Program-made: the position numbers and the translations under genes | Source: Coniferiporia sulphurascens | Taxonomy: Eukaryota; Basidiomycota; Agaricomycetes; Hymenochaetales; Hymenochaetaceae | Direction: 5' to 3' | Assembly: GCA_002794785.1 (NCBI GenBank) | Contig: NBBA01000008.1 | Coordinates: 868,001 to 932,000, forward strand | Length of the DNA: 64,000 nt | The notes under the pieces: model-generated | Databases searched by the model: none | What the model was told of the DNA's origin: nothing | The model's input: the letters and a program-made list of their open reading frames with translations, nothing else | Part shown: piece after piece, positions 37,289 to 49,230 of the stretch | Numbering within the stretch: position 1 is the first letter of the stretch | Layout: each line of letters opens with the position of its first letter

Positions 37289-38505
37289 ACGCTGGACCAG
37301 AAATGGCAATCCACACGTCCGTGTTAATGTTGCCTACAAAGCATCGCAGCCACTTGTACATGATGATGTCCCTTTTCGCCGCTACGTGGTGTCCTTATGG
37401 CGTGTGTGATTGCACGTTGTTATGTCCTGTCTGAAGATATGAGCACGGATACCTTCATTAAGGTTTCGATATGAAGATTTAAAAAATGGTTGCCACAAGT
37501 TGAATACATTAATATTGCGGACTAAAGAGGCACCTGGGGTAAATGCGAAGAGCCCCCAGAGTGAAGGGCAGCTCATACTCTTAGTTGTGGGTGCCTTGTT
37601 CATACGTATTCTCGTATCCGGTGGGCTCGAAGCTAAGGATTCATTGGGAGAATGGTACAATGGCTCATTGTCTTCGGCCTTGCAGAAGTAGAGTTCATCT
37701 CGGAAGGTGTCCAAGTAAACAGGTTCCTGAAGATACGATGGTGGGTCACCGTGTGTGTACGCTTATCGCCTGAAATTACAGTTTGTACCCAGTTTTGTAG
37801 GTTTCGGCCTCGGCAAAATGCCTAGCGGGAGCTGCCCCTGACATGGTGCATTTGAATCGTAACTGGTTGACTCCGGCATAAATTATTAACGGCTTAGATG
37901 CCTAGACTTTCAAGTTGCACATGGACGTTCCCGCCGGCAGATCCAGGGATCCAGGACAAGTTTGTTTGTCGTGGTTCCGGAAGTTCAAGTAATCTTAATG
38001 CGCACTTTCTGCTGCATATCATGTTAAAAATACTTGGCTTGTGGGCCTCCAAGCCGAAGAGTGCCTAAATAAATTGTTGAACTTGAAGATCCATTAGTCA
38101 GGCTTGAAAAAACCACTAAAACGTTATTAAAGTTGGAACATGATGGAACACGTGATCCTTCGGGGCCGACGGGCATTAATATTGACACTGATTCGCTATC
38201 ATCGCATCGCAGGTACTCTGGGATTTCTCGTATCGCTGTTTTTCTGCAACTATGCCGTTAATGAAATGAAGTATTCCAAACTGCTAAATCATGATCCGCT
38301 CTTTTACTTCCAAAGAAACATGGGCCGTCACGAGGACCCAGCGAAGTGCCTGTGGGCATACCCTGACCACGCGGTCGCCCAACGTAAAAGGGTTCGATTC
38401 GGGGACGATCATGTTGCTTTCTTGCCGAGCCTCTTTACGGCTCGTCATGCCGCTTTATCTCTATAAAAGTGAAGCACATTCGCCGGTGCGGATGGCCAGA
38501 CTGCA
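37289..38505. other. Intergenic region
   Basis: About 1.2 kb between SOD2 and the secreted protein gene. The minus-strand frame at 37382-37714 resembles no family. No repeats or RNA genes seen; a GGGTTCGATTC string near 38,390 lacks the paired stems of a tRNA. Confidence 0.4.
38462..38469 (+). promoter_or_regulatory. TATA box of the secreted barrel-like protein gene
   Basis: TATAAAAG ends 36 nt above the ATG at 38506. A start site about 30 nt downstream of it would leave a leader of only about 10 nt. Confidence 0.55.
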
Positions 38506-40522
38506 ATGAGGTCGCTCGTCTCTTTAACGGCGCTCGTCGCCCATGCCCTTGTGGTTTCCGGGCAAACATGGTGAGGACTTTCTTAACGACTTTCAGTATG
38601 TCCCGTAGTTATAACGCGGCGACACGTCAGGTGCGGGAAACACTACATGCAGGGCTCAAGCGTGATCGCCCCAGGCGGCGAATTCCCCATACCCGCGACG
38701 TCGAAGGAACCACTCCTCGCGTTCCGTTGTGCCCCCGCCGTAAAGCCGTATCTCGCTGACGACGAGTTTGGCATATTCATCATCGACACACTCGTCACGA
38801 ACTCTGAAATCGCGGGAGCCGTCCAGCTCGAGTCGCGTAACCGCAACTCCAAGGATGATCTGTCCGTGACTATCTCCGTGAATGGGCGCACTCTGGCCAG
38901 CGGAAGAGTTCCCCTAAACGCGAGTGCGCACGAGCTTGATTTTTCTCTTATCCAGCTTTCGCCTCGGACCTCTGCATACGAGATGACGTGCACCGCGACT
39001 TTGAATGGGCAGACGTTCCACGCGAGTTCGCCGCTCCAGAGGCTCCCGAATCCGCCGAATGGTGGGGGTGTGACCAAGATGGATGGGAGGACGGGTGCGA
39101 TGCTCGTTCAGGGCGAGTATTTTGGAAACTGGGACACGCTTTTTCCGATTGGGTTCTATACAAGTTTTGACGGTTATCTGTCGACAAACCTGAGCGTCTT
39201 GAATGACCTGAAGGACAGGGGGTAAGCCCCTTATTTGCTTTGTCTTCGATTTTATTAATCTGTTTATCAGGTTCACCATCGTAAGTGTACACACCGTGCC
39301 CAGCGACAGTTTGCTCAAGATATTATAGGTCCACCCCGTACCGACGTTCGATAATATCACCGCCCTCGATGAAGTCGTAGATCGCATGGAGGAACTCGGC
39401 CTTTATTTGATATACGACATGCGAGGGTCAGTTTATTCACGTCTCCGATGTTCCCTTTTTCGCTAAAACTGTCAGTTTTGCAGAACGTATATGAATCTCA
39501 CATCCGTGACTGAACAAGTCAATATGTTCAAAAACCGCAAGAACCTCTTAATGTGGTACACTGGTGATGAACCTGACGGCACGGGCGACCCCCTCAACGC
39601 TACTAGACTTGCCTATAATTTGATCAATGAACTCGACGGATACCATCCGGTTTCGTTGGTCTTGAACTGCGAAAACTTTTACTTCACGGACTACACCTCG
39701 GGAGCGGACGTCATTTTAGAGGATGCATATCCTGTCTCGGTGAATGCGACGTTCTCTGCTGAATGGGGTACCCCATGCACTATCGACTACGGATGCTGCG
39801 GGTGCGACGATTGTAAAGGAAATTACGATGATATTTCTACGAGGCTAGACGAGTTCACGTTCAGGCTGAACGCACTCGGACAAACACGGTCGAAGACTAA
39901 ATGGGCAGTTCCTCAAGCCTTTGGGGGTAGCGAGTATGTTTCGTTTCTTGGATCCTAAAAATATCCCTGATCGCGTCGTTTTGTCAGGTATTGGCCGCGC
40001 GCACCTACGGGAAATGAATGGCTAGTGGAAAGCATTGTTGCGATTAATCACGGAGCAACAGGTCAGATCTCTCTCACTCACTCTTTTGCGAGGCGATATT
40101 TTACTATAAAAACAACAGGGATTGTCCCGTGGATTGATCCCACCCCTCAGGACATCAAGGATTCTGCGATGGACCTCGCCAAGGCCCTTACGACGATTAA
40201 GACATTCCTATTCGATTCTACAGCCACCTTTTCTTCTTCGACGCAGAAAGGCGTCGATATTGGAGTATGGACGGCGGGGGAGAGCACACTCGTCCTTGCC
40301 ACAAATATGTACAACTCGACCGTGTCCTTCTCGCTGGACATCCCTGGAGCGTCAGGCACGACCTCGAAGCCCGAATCTCAGTTTTATGCGAATATAAAGG
40401 CGACGCAGATCCTTAACAGCGGTGTATCCTTGCAGCTTGATGGATCTAGGAACCCTGCTAAGCTGTCTCTCGACGCGCTGGGCTCTGTTGGCTTCGTGCT
40501 TGAGCAGTCGATTGGTTGGTAG
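38506..40522 (+). CDS. Secreted TIM-barrel-like (putative glycosidase-fold) protein
   Basis: Start MRSLVSLTALVAHALVVSGQT at 38506 is a good signal peptide (exon 1, 38506-38570). Exon 2 begins at 38631 and gives WCGKHYMQGSSVIAPGGEFP, followed by a beta-rich domain of about 170 residues (ELDFSLIQLSP, MTCTATLNGQTFHASS). A barrel-like part follows: YFGNWDTLFPIGFYTSFDGY, RGFTIVHPVPTFDNITALDE, GLYLIYDMRGTYMNL, LLMWYTGDEPDGTGDP, then VSLVLNCENFYF, DVILEDAYPVS, IDYGCCGCDDCKGNYD, KTKWAVPQAFGGSEYWPRAP, SIVAINHGATGIVPWIDP, and a final beta domain ending VLEQSIGW. An exon of only 10 nt (39271-39280) is needed to keep frame. The E/D pair in WYTGDEPDG is a plausible acidic active-site candidate. Homologues are usually annotated as hypothetical; the glycosidase idea is inference. 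Confidence 0.82.
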
Positions 40523-42658
40523 GAAAATAATGATTCTAGTGGGGTCCTTGTTTTGTGTTACTACGTAACGGACCACAAGACGGTTTATACCGGGATTTAC
40601 ACAACGGCCCTGCAGACCGTCGGGAGCCGCGGCGTGATGCTGTGCATTCAGACTCGGCGTTGAGGGTGCATCGATCATCCCCTTTCAGAAATTAATATCA
40701 GTAAGGATAAATTAAGGCAGTCCGTTATCGAATTGGATACAACCTCCTAGGACTCCACGCCAGTACCTCACCGGAAAGCTTGCCCGCGAGTGTGAGAAGT
40801 TTTAACAACGGTAGCTAGTTCTCCAGCTTCACTTCAATACGGGGCTTTGTCTCTCGATTATCCTACTTATTTTCGAACGTGTCTTGGACCATAGTTTACG
40901 GGATCGACATACCGACTGCTATGAACTTCAACCGTGACGATAACTACTTGAAAGCATCCATTCCCTTTATTCGCGTACCAAAGACGCGTATCCTGCGGGT
41001 GCGTGTCATGAACGGACCGTCAGCCCCTTTTTTCAGGAGTATCTTCTGAAGCAAGTTCAAACTAGCTAGCGGGATGAGTTGCACCAGCATTCGTTTAGGG
41101 GCCCTTGATGTGCGCATTTGCATTCTACAAAGCTCCTAAGTCTGTCGGACATGACTTTTTGCGCCACTACATATTGTCCACTCCCCCTCAGCACTACGAC
41201 ATTGATATAGTACCACGTCCGACGCCTTACTCGCTGGTCAGAAGGTCCAGAAGACTACTTCTGAATGAAATGCCGAAACCGGCCCTATTCAACACTTCAA
41301 AGCAGTACTAGTGTTGATATCGGAAGGGAGGTGCCATCCCTTGTGGGATTACTAATTCCCTCCGGGGATGAGGTCACGCCGGAGGGATTACAAGTTCATT
41401 AGAGAAAATTTGGTAGAGATTAACAAAGTCACTTGCCACGAATTATTACACAATCCATTTGCCAGTATTCGAAGACTTATGCTTCTGAGGCAGCTTCTCT
41501 CCCTCTCGCTTATTCTTTCCCCTCCGATATCCCGTTCCCAAGGGGAAGGGAAAGAAAATATCACCTCGGGGATTCAGCATCGCTTCAAAGCCCGTATTCT
41601 CAACGCATATACGGCGCTTGTCCTCAAAATTTCCACAGGACTTCATCTCGGCCCAGTGTGTGCTACTCCGTCACTCACGGACGAGTAACTTGAACGCCGA
41701 CTTATCTATGCCATCTGTTATTCGCTCTGCCAGCGATGCAGTGATGCACCAATTTATTCCATCAGTCTTTGTTCGCACCTTTTAATAAATTGAGTTGGAT
41801 AATTGTCAAGCCTCAGAAACGGCATTACTCAGTCTCTAAAGCCGCTCAAATGCCAAAAACATTTGCCGACACTAATCGTTTTCGTAGACTGGACAAGGCC
41901 TGCAAGCCGACATCGGTGCCAGCCATGTAATGAGTCTGGGAAAACCGGCGCCCTTTAAAAAACGTCATTACAAGTCTTCATGTTCCGAGACAATTCGATG
42001 CACTATTTTCGAGTCAGCGGGAAGCCAAGGGGTTTCATATTCGTACCTGGCATCAGAAAGACGAAAGACGTTTGAGACTATTGACCGCTGTTTGGTGGCG
42101 CTTAGTGTTGTTGTCCAATTAAAGCTTTTGGGCGTTTGAATAGCGGTAACTGTAGTGACTCACTTTGCAGGAATAATTCAGATCTTCCGCGTGCAACGCC
42201 TCGCTTGCGCCGAGCTTCTCTTTTCCGAAAATGTGCCTGAGTGGCAGCGCCACGCTCAGCTAGTCTTTCAAGTTCCCGATCATGAAGGGGTCTGGGGATA
42301 CGATGGCTTTTTGGAGCTTGGAATCGGCTAGCGCATGTCTCTGCGGCGCCAGTGGGCGCCTGCATCGAGTTTTGTTCTCAACAACGGCGCGTTAGGCTGA
42401 TGATGGAGATGATAAATGAAAGAATATTGTTACGACGACAGGAATTGGGCGTTATCCGTGACTCTTGGCGTGAGCGGCGTGTGACATTGACGATCGCACA
42501 GCCTTTGGCCATGGTGTAGTGCCGTCATGGATCAATTCAAATAAAACTAGACCGAACGCGTGTCCGTGGTTGTGCTTCCGTGCGTATTCCAATAAAAAGA
42601 CGCGCTATTCCCCACACGTCGGTGCTCACTGTTTTCCTCCCCCCACTTGCCATTCGCC
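40523..42658. other. Long intergenic region with a small inverted repeat
   Basis: About 2.1 kb with no supported gene. Short frames (41105-41311, 41368-41688, 42102-42365) overlap others and resemble no family. The only structure noted is the inverted repeat at about 41,354-41,390. Confidence 0.4.
41354..41390. repeat. Short inverted repeat (hairpin)
   Basis: TCCCTCCGG and CCGGAGGGA separated by about 13 nt, flanked by further GGGATTA/AATTCCC words that can also pair. It could be a remnant of a small inverted-repeat element or a chance hairpin. Confidence 0.4.
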
Positions 42659-44127
42659 ATGACTCGCGCGTTCTGCGTCTCTGGTGTCTCCTTCCTCACG
42701 GGCTCCCTCGTCCTCCTCCTCCTTGTCTCCGTCTCTCTACCCTTCCTTTCAGCACTCGATATTACGCGCGTCCACTTCAAAGTACCCATCATCACGGCAG
42801 GTAAGGGAGCCGTAGACCAGATCAGGGTAGGTCTCCTCGTCTTTGACTCTTCTGACATGGCGGTTGTTGACGCGCTAGGCACTTATTCAAACAGCTCGGT
42901 ATATGGTGAGCCTTGCTGTCTGTCCACGGTAGGCTTGGGGCTAGCTCGAGATTGACTTGCGCCTGCGTATGAAAGGGGAACTTGTGTGGAAAGTGCTACA
43001 AGTAGTGCGCACACTTGTGTTCACCTAGGTAAGCGCCTGTACCTCGCTTCTGAACTTTGATTTTCCCGTGGTTCGCGCTTTCTTACCACGCTCATAACTT
43101 CGAGTTGATTCGCGCCCAATTACTTCCCCTGATTCAAACACAGCGGGCGCAACCATTTTGAGCCCTGTCCTTGTCTTTTTGGTTCCTGGATTAATTGTAT
43201 CGCCAACGTACCCGTGCTAATTGATTTTATGCTTTCTCCATGCAACCAATTCCCGCACAACGTACATCTACGAACGTTAATGGTTTATCATCTCGTGTCA
43301 AACCAATTATCCGCTTCTACCAACGCGCCCAGGTCACGGATATTCGGTAGAAATTTTGTCATTCAGTACCAATCAGACTGTCGTCATCGGCTCAAGCTGG
43401 ACACGCGGTCTCGCAATCCATCCAGTAGGCAAGTTTTTCCCATTCTGATTTTCCCTGTTGACTACAGATAACTAATCCATCACGTCGTTAATGCAACTTC
43501 TCTATATTTATTCCATCAATGGTAACCGCTTGGACCTTGAACAAAACTGAATTCGATATTCTGCTTTCTTCAACACTCAAAAAATTGTTTTTATATACGC
43601 CGACACACTTTGACTCTGTCTCGCCTATCTATTTGATCTAAAAAAACCTACAGCCGCGGCGCTTACTTTCATCGCATTCTGCCTCTCTTTCTCCCAACAT
43701 GTGACGTTTACGCTTGCCGCGTCGTTGCTGTCTTTCCTCGCCGCGTTCCTTACGCTCATCGCATTCTGCGTCGACATTGCACTCCTCGCGTTTGTGCGCC
43801 ACGAGTTTAATAATGTCTTCGGCTCCAGTGTGAGCACCACCACGGGTCCGGGTATGCACTATATTTTTGCCTTGCTCTTATTACCTCTTGTCCTTAATTC
43901 TGCCCCCTCCCCTTTCTCTTGCCTATATTACCACATTGCGCTTATTCTCACACACTGACGCCCGTCTGACAGGCTTCTGGCTCACCTTCGTATCGTTCTT
44001 CCTATTGCTTTTCGGAGGCTGCACGGTATGCTTCGGTCGCCGACGCGCGCGTATGGATGGCGCAAGCTCCTCGTATCCCATGTCGTATTCCGGAAAGTCC
44101 CTCTGGGGCCGCTTCCGCCGCAACTGA
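42659..44127 (+). CDS. Sur7/PalI (Rim9)-family four-TM membrane protein
   Basis: Start MTRAFCVSGVSFLTGSLVLL at 42659; the first hydrophobic segment follows at once. An extracellular part includes VDQIRVGLLVFDSSDMAVVD and, across several introns, HGYSVEILSFSTNQTVVIGS|SWTRGLAIHPV. Two more membrane segments follow (AAALTFIAFCLSFSQHVTFT, LSFLAAFLTLIAFCVDIALL), then LTFVSFFLLLFGGCTVCFG and a short basic/Ser cytosolic tail ending SLWGRFRRN with TGA at 44125-44127. In ascomycetes members act in ambient-pH signalling (PalI/Rim9) or in plasma-membrane domains (Sur7); which applies here cannot be told. The exon between about 42,910 and 43,330 is poorly resolved. Confidence 0.75.
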
Positions 44128-45272
44128 CCTACGAACTGATCTGAGTCACCACCGAAAGCCCCTTGAACTGACGACCGCCGATATTTATTATTTTAGGCGC
44201 TACCCTGCGCGCGCCGGGCGGTGTGTCTCTGCAGGCGCCCGGCTTTCTTTTTCTCCCTTTTCTCATCAGAAGACTGACGTCGGTCTGTGATGTATACACT
44301 CGCATTTCCGTTTACGTCTTGGTTCCCCCCGTGCGATCTATCACCTCCTGGGATTTTGTGCGCTATATCCGCCTTTTCTGGCTTTCCGCTTTCCAGTTTT
44401 TCTCGGAACTGTTTTTTGGTTGCTTGTCCCACTGCCCCATGCTCACGTTGTTACTTGCTGTTGTCTTACCTAAGTATAACGAATGTAATGACTTTGTTCA
44501 GAACAACGATCTGAGTTCTCCGCACCTCTTTGCACTTTTCTATGCATGGCCATGGACCAAGTAAGTGCGGGTACAGTACTACTTATTACATATCACAAAT
44601 TGGAATCTTGTCTTGATCAAGCACAGCATGCTGGTGAAACTAATACAACAGTGCAGCGCGACGCGGTCCTTATATTAAGTGATTAATGGGCGCAAAACGC
44701 AAAGGTCAGATCTCGCCAGATCGCTAACTCTAGTTCCGCCACATACAAGAATGAGAGCATGTATCCTATCTCTTCTTTCATCATGACGACCTATAAGGCG
44801 TAGGATTGCTATGATGGAATCACCACACCGTGAGTCAAGGTCCTCGGCAATTAAAAGGGCACTTGACCGACGAATAATCAGGAGGGGTGTCGCAGTACGG
44901 ACAGTTTTTATTACACATGGAATAAGCCAAGCACACTAGCAAAGCTTTTAAAAAAAAGCTAGAACTAAAGACTAACAACACATAGGCTTGCCGCAGCGGG
45001 GGGGAGGCGGCGCGGCGCACACAGGCACATGAATCAGATCGCGAAAATAGCATTTAAACAGAGAGGTGGTGGGGGGAAAGGGCGGATAGCAATGAATAAG
45101 GGATCAGTAAGAAATAAGATACGTCGTGTTAACGGATCAGCAACGCAGATGGACGGAAGTGCGGCAGATAACAGATATTACAAGCACAGCAGACAAGCAG
45201 AAGCGGAAGAAATACTAAACAGGCGAGCGCGTGCGCCCTTCCGCCCCCGGACCCCAGCCATCCTGTGTCCGC
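44128..45272. other. Convergent intergenic region, PalI-like / H2A.Z
   Basis: About 1.1 kb. Pyrimidine-rich 3' flank of the PalI-like gene (44,220-44,560), then AT-rich DNA with a short palindrome AAGCTTTTAAAAAAAAGCT near 44,942-44,960 and a purine-rich G-tract stretch around 45,000-45,090. No gene supported. Confidence 0.4.
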
Positions 45273-45915
45273 TTATGCACCCTCGGGCTTGCTTTTCACT
45301 TTCCCTGCGTGTGTTAGTGCCTTATGTATGAAGGGCAACACACCACCGCCGGCAATCGTCGCGCGCACGAGCGTATCGAGCTCCTCGTCTCCGCGGATAG
45401 CGAGCTGCAAATGCCGTGGCGTAATGCGCTTCACGCGCATATCCTTTGAAGCGTTACCTGCAAGGATAGAAATGTGTCTCAGATAAAATTTGTTAGGATG
45501 GAGGAAGGAGGCGCACCGGCAAGCTCGAGGACCTCAGCAGTCAAATACTCCAAGATGGCGGACGTATATACAGCAGCCTTCGCACCTATGCGTACGTTGT
45601 GCTGCGTGCGTTGTTTCAGGTAACGGTGAATACGGCCGACGGGGAACTACGATGAATATGTGAACGTTAGCGTTGGCTCTGATAGTTCGATCCGCGTTTG
45701 GAAAAGGCGAGACAACATAAATGAGCTGCGCAGCGAGGACAAACAGTAGCAGAAAGGGGAATAATGGGGAGTGCAAAAGAAGCGGAACGAACCTGTAACC
45801 CGGCCTTCGCGCTGCGAGTTTGCGCCTGTGTCTTCGCTGTAGCCCCAGGCGGTACATTCCCTGTTTGCGCGTCGCTCGACTTCGACTTTCCTCCAGATGC
45901 TCCCTTTGGTGGCAT
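45273..45915 (-). CDS. HTZ1: Histone H2A.Z variant
   Basis: Start [20 protein letters not shown] at 45915. After the first intron (about 45,647-45,805) come [40 protein letters not shown] and ELAG. After a second intron come [40 protein letters not shown] and [20 protein letters not shown], with TAA at 45273-45275. [14 protein letters not shown] and [10 protein letters not shown] distinguish H2A.Z from canonical H2A, which reads RHIQLAVRNDEEL. Length about 143 residues, normal. It marks promoter-proximal nucleosomes. Intact. Confidence 0.94.
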
Positions 45916-48900
45916 GTTTGCGTTGGTCGTGGAACGGTGTGGTGATAATTAACGTCCACGCAAAGATCTCTCGTGCTGGTCGTTTACTGTGCTCGTCGGA
46001 GTTAACTGTAGTTCAACGAGTTCAGCGATGAATACAGATGTCTCAGAAGCGCAAAGAAGACGACGGCCGCCGTCAGAAAATACCCCCTCTCAAAAGGAGA
46101 TGGTGGCCCACACTGCGTGACGGTTACTGTCTATTGACTGGATGAGACACACACCTGTATATAAAGTACAATCAAGTTGGAATGTCCGTTCAATCCACCA
46201 AGACAACGAATTGCAGATCTGAAAAGTCCGGGACGCGTCGAGTGAGCGATGACACGTCGGCTGCACTTTAGCTGAATTTAATGGCGCACCGGTGAGAGGG
46301 AGAAAGAGAGAGTTAACTGTGTAGGGGGGCGCGCGACGATGGATGTCCGAAGCCAAGCACCGTGGGAAAACACACGCTCATACAACCACCATAGTATTTG
46401 TCACCACTACTCGCACCCTAGCAAAATTATCAAGTTGATTGTTTTACCTGCCTGCTATCTCGTATGAACCTTGCATGGAATTGTTCAACAAGGGCTTGTA
46501 TCTGGCAGTTGTCAGTCGTGTCTCTCCTGTCCGTCTTACTGGCTGTTGGCTGTGCAGCGAGGCCGCAGCTGCCGCACGACAGGAAGACTCACGCGAGCCC
46601 GGCACGCTGGTACCAATAATCATGACGGCAACGAGGCCATTACACTTCCAACATCCCCAGGACCACCTTTTGCCCCCATCCTCACAGGCTATTTAAGGTG
46701 TCTCTTTTTAGCGGCGGTTCGTGATTGCGGCGATTTCCCTTCGGGTACATCTAGCGGCGCATCAGATAGACGAGGCTGGTGTGCGGATTTCGATGATATA
46801 TAGTGAGATGGAGATGGGTTCTTCCCTAGCGAGTTTTCAGGATGCGATCGACTGGGGGCGGATAATGGTGACGCGCTGGCCGTACGAAGGTGGAAAGTCT
46901 CGCTAACAGGCATGTTAATCTCAAATCTACCGTCAAATCCACTGTCGATGCCATGCCAAACGAACTACATCAACGAAGGAATGATATCCGGCCTGTTTTA
47001 CTTCGAGCGCATTAATGCACTGGAAAGCGAACGTTTTCTATTTCTGAAAAACAATGTTTTCTCGAAAACCACGTCATCGAAGCGTTGTGATTCGGGTCAC
47101 AGCTGCTGTGGCCTGTGAGTTGCCCATCGCTAAATTCCAAATGAATCGAACCTTAAATTGCAAGCCTCGCTAACTTGATCTAATACTGTATGGCAATTCT
47201 GAGAAAAAGTGAAATCCTCAAGCGTTGCTCTTTGTGCATTTCCAACGGGTCAACATAAAAACAGGTCCTTAATGCTGTCCCGCCCGTAAGCTTTCTTCGC
47301 ACGACTCTACAGCCACTTTGCTGGAGACTTCATCCTACACTGCTTGGGGCCATTTGCATTCATGAAGGTTGCAGCGTTGTTTAATAATACAATCTGGTGC
47401 ACAGCAACAACATGAAAGAATTAAAGAGATAGTCCCGGTCCATCGAAGACTTATGGAGCATCTAAGGTGTAGCAGTGTAACGCCCGAAACAATGTTACAT
47501 ATTTATAAAAGGATAGCCTGAGCGAAAGTGCATTTAGCGGAATACGCCAATTGTTGTACGCGGGCCGTACGGTAAGTGAATTTTAGAATCTCGAGCTCGG
47601 AGAATTACACACGTGGTTCAGAGCCTCTCGATTTCACTTCCCAGGCCTACAGACGGACAGGTCTAGCCTTTAGGATGAAGTGAATCTTCGCATAGGCGCG
47701 CATAGCAAGAGACTGGGTTCGCGAGAAATGCACCGTCGCAGTCTTGAAGCCCACTCACATCCCTCATCATGCATCCATTCCAGGCTTCCCACCACTACCG
47801 AAGAAAAATTTGGCTGGAGCGACCCGGGCTTGAAGGTAAGCCAATGTCTGCAACAACATAGACTGCCCGGGGTTGTTCGTATGTCACAAGCTGTGCTTCT
47901 GCAGGCCATAGCACTATGTAGGGTACTAATCGTCTGATCTATGTAGAGTATAAGAATTCGTCGGTCTTATACAGGAGGTTTATCAGGCTTCGCTGGCTGA
48001 ATTACGCGCTGGGGGCAGATGGGTGACCGTTCTGAACTTCCGAGTCCATCAAATAACTAGTAGTATCATCGACAGTGATGAAAGCTAAAGGTTTTATTAT
48101 TTTCTCTTTGAGTGCCACAGTGAGTCAAGTTGCTGGATCTCTCTAGAATTAATCCCTTGAGCCTCTTAGCCTCGAGTTTTTGGCTTGGCTCCTTCCGAAG
48201 AATCCGCGAGTATGTTATACCGCAAAAGGAGCGTGCTCTGATTATGCAAGCATGATGTCAGCTTTCACACGGCAACGTGATGCGATGACATTACAGTAAT
48301 GTGATAAAGGATTCAAGCAAGTTTTCCATTGGTTTACGTCCGCCGCCAGTTCCATATCATTGCGCTTTGCTTCGAAATACATATGCCTGCATTCAACTCA
48401 GGTCTAAGTCCTTGGGTGTATTTCTGAGAGCTCTCAAGAGTTCTTTCATCACTCCAAGCCTCAGCTATCTGGGGTCCTTGTCAAAGGACGGTCCCTACGC
48501 AAGCGCATCGCCCGTCCCAGAGGATCTATCCATTAGACGCCCTGAAGGCCTTTGGGTTTGCGCTTCCATGTATCGATAGTGAAGTTGTTAGATGAACCTT
48601 GGCGTGTCGTTCTCGAATCCCTAGAGTTTGGGCCTATTGCGTGTGCCAAAACCCCTCTGAATCAGCTGTGGTTCGCCGGCTATGCACAGTTCTGCCGCTT
48701 GGACGTCCTTTCGGTTTGTTGTCGTTTTCCATTTGAATAGTGTCTTCTGTGCGAAGGTACGAAGCATCTTTTGTGAAGGAGACTTACGCCTACGCTTCAT
48801 GCATTCTTCATGTCTGGAGGAAGCATGTTACGAAAACCTGCGATGCGCATCTACAAATTCAGTATATTCCAGCTGACAGCCAAAAATAAGGCAAGCACCT

Positions 48901-49228
48901 CACACAATGTCAATACTCGATGTGCGCTTAGTACATAATTAAGCAGGGTAGTTTATAGAAGAACCTCAAGCGCTTCCCGCTTCGAGCTTTATCGCGAGGC
49001 GCAGGAACCATCTTTGGCCTCTGCATTGGTGCGCCGTCCACTCGAACCATACAAACTTTAAATCTCTAGCGCTACATCGTCACATGCAACTCAGTTTCTC
49101 TGTCTATCACCTAGCACGCTTCGTTGTGCATCAGACGCATGTAATGAGCCTCACACTCCACTCGAGGGCAATCGTGAAACTACGAAAAGCTTCGGCCTCC
49201 GCCGGCAAGCGTCAAATCTTCTTATAAA
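45916..49228. other. 3.3-kb gene-poor stretch
   Basis: No gene I can support. A frame at about 46,497-46,620 reads like a secretory leader (QLSVVSLLSVLLAVGCAA) but has no ATG and stops soon. From roughly 48,450 the sequence is related to the DNA before the second TM-WD40 gene: TAGACGCCCTGAAG occurs at about 48,533 and 61,933, and ATGTGCGCTTAG(T/G)ACA near 48,920 and 62,360. A segment including upstream DNA was therefore duplicated. Confidence 0.45.
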
Positions 49229-49230
49229 AT
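49223..49230 (+). promoter_or_regulatory. TATA-like TATAAAAT overlapping the first ATG of TM-WD40 copy A
   Basis: TATAAAAT runs directly into the ATG at 49229. If it is a real TATA box, transcription would begin about 30 nt further on, and the ATG at 49307 (MSGFSHKKRRKPT) would be the true start. Confidence 0.35.

Noticed and set aside
38375..38410. Second tRNA-like string GGGTTCGATTC
   Set aside because: Neither T-stem nor acceptor pairing can be formed.
44223..44564. 113-codon plus-strand frame after the PalI-like gene
   Set aside because: Hydrophobic only because the DNA is pyrimidine-rich; it lies in the 3' flank and matches no family.
46497..46620. Secretory-leader-like frame (QLSVVSLLSVLLAVGCAA)
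   Set aside because: No ATG in frame, stops shortly afterwards, and no following exon recognised.
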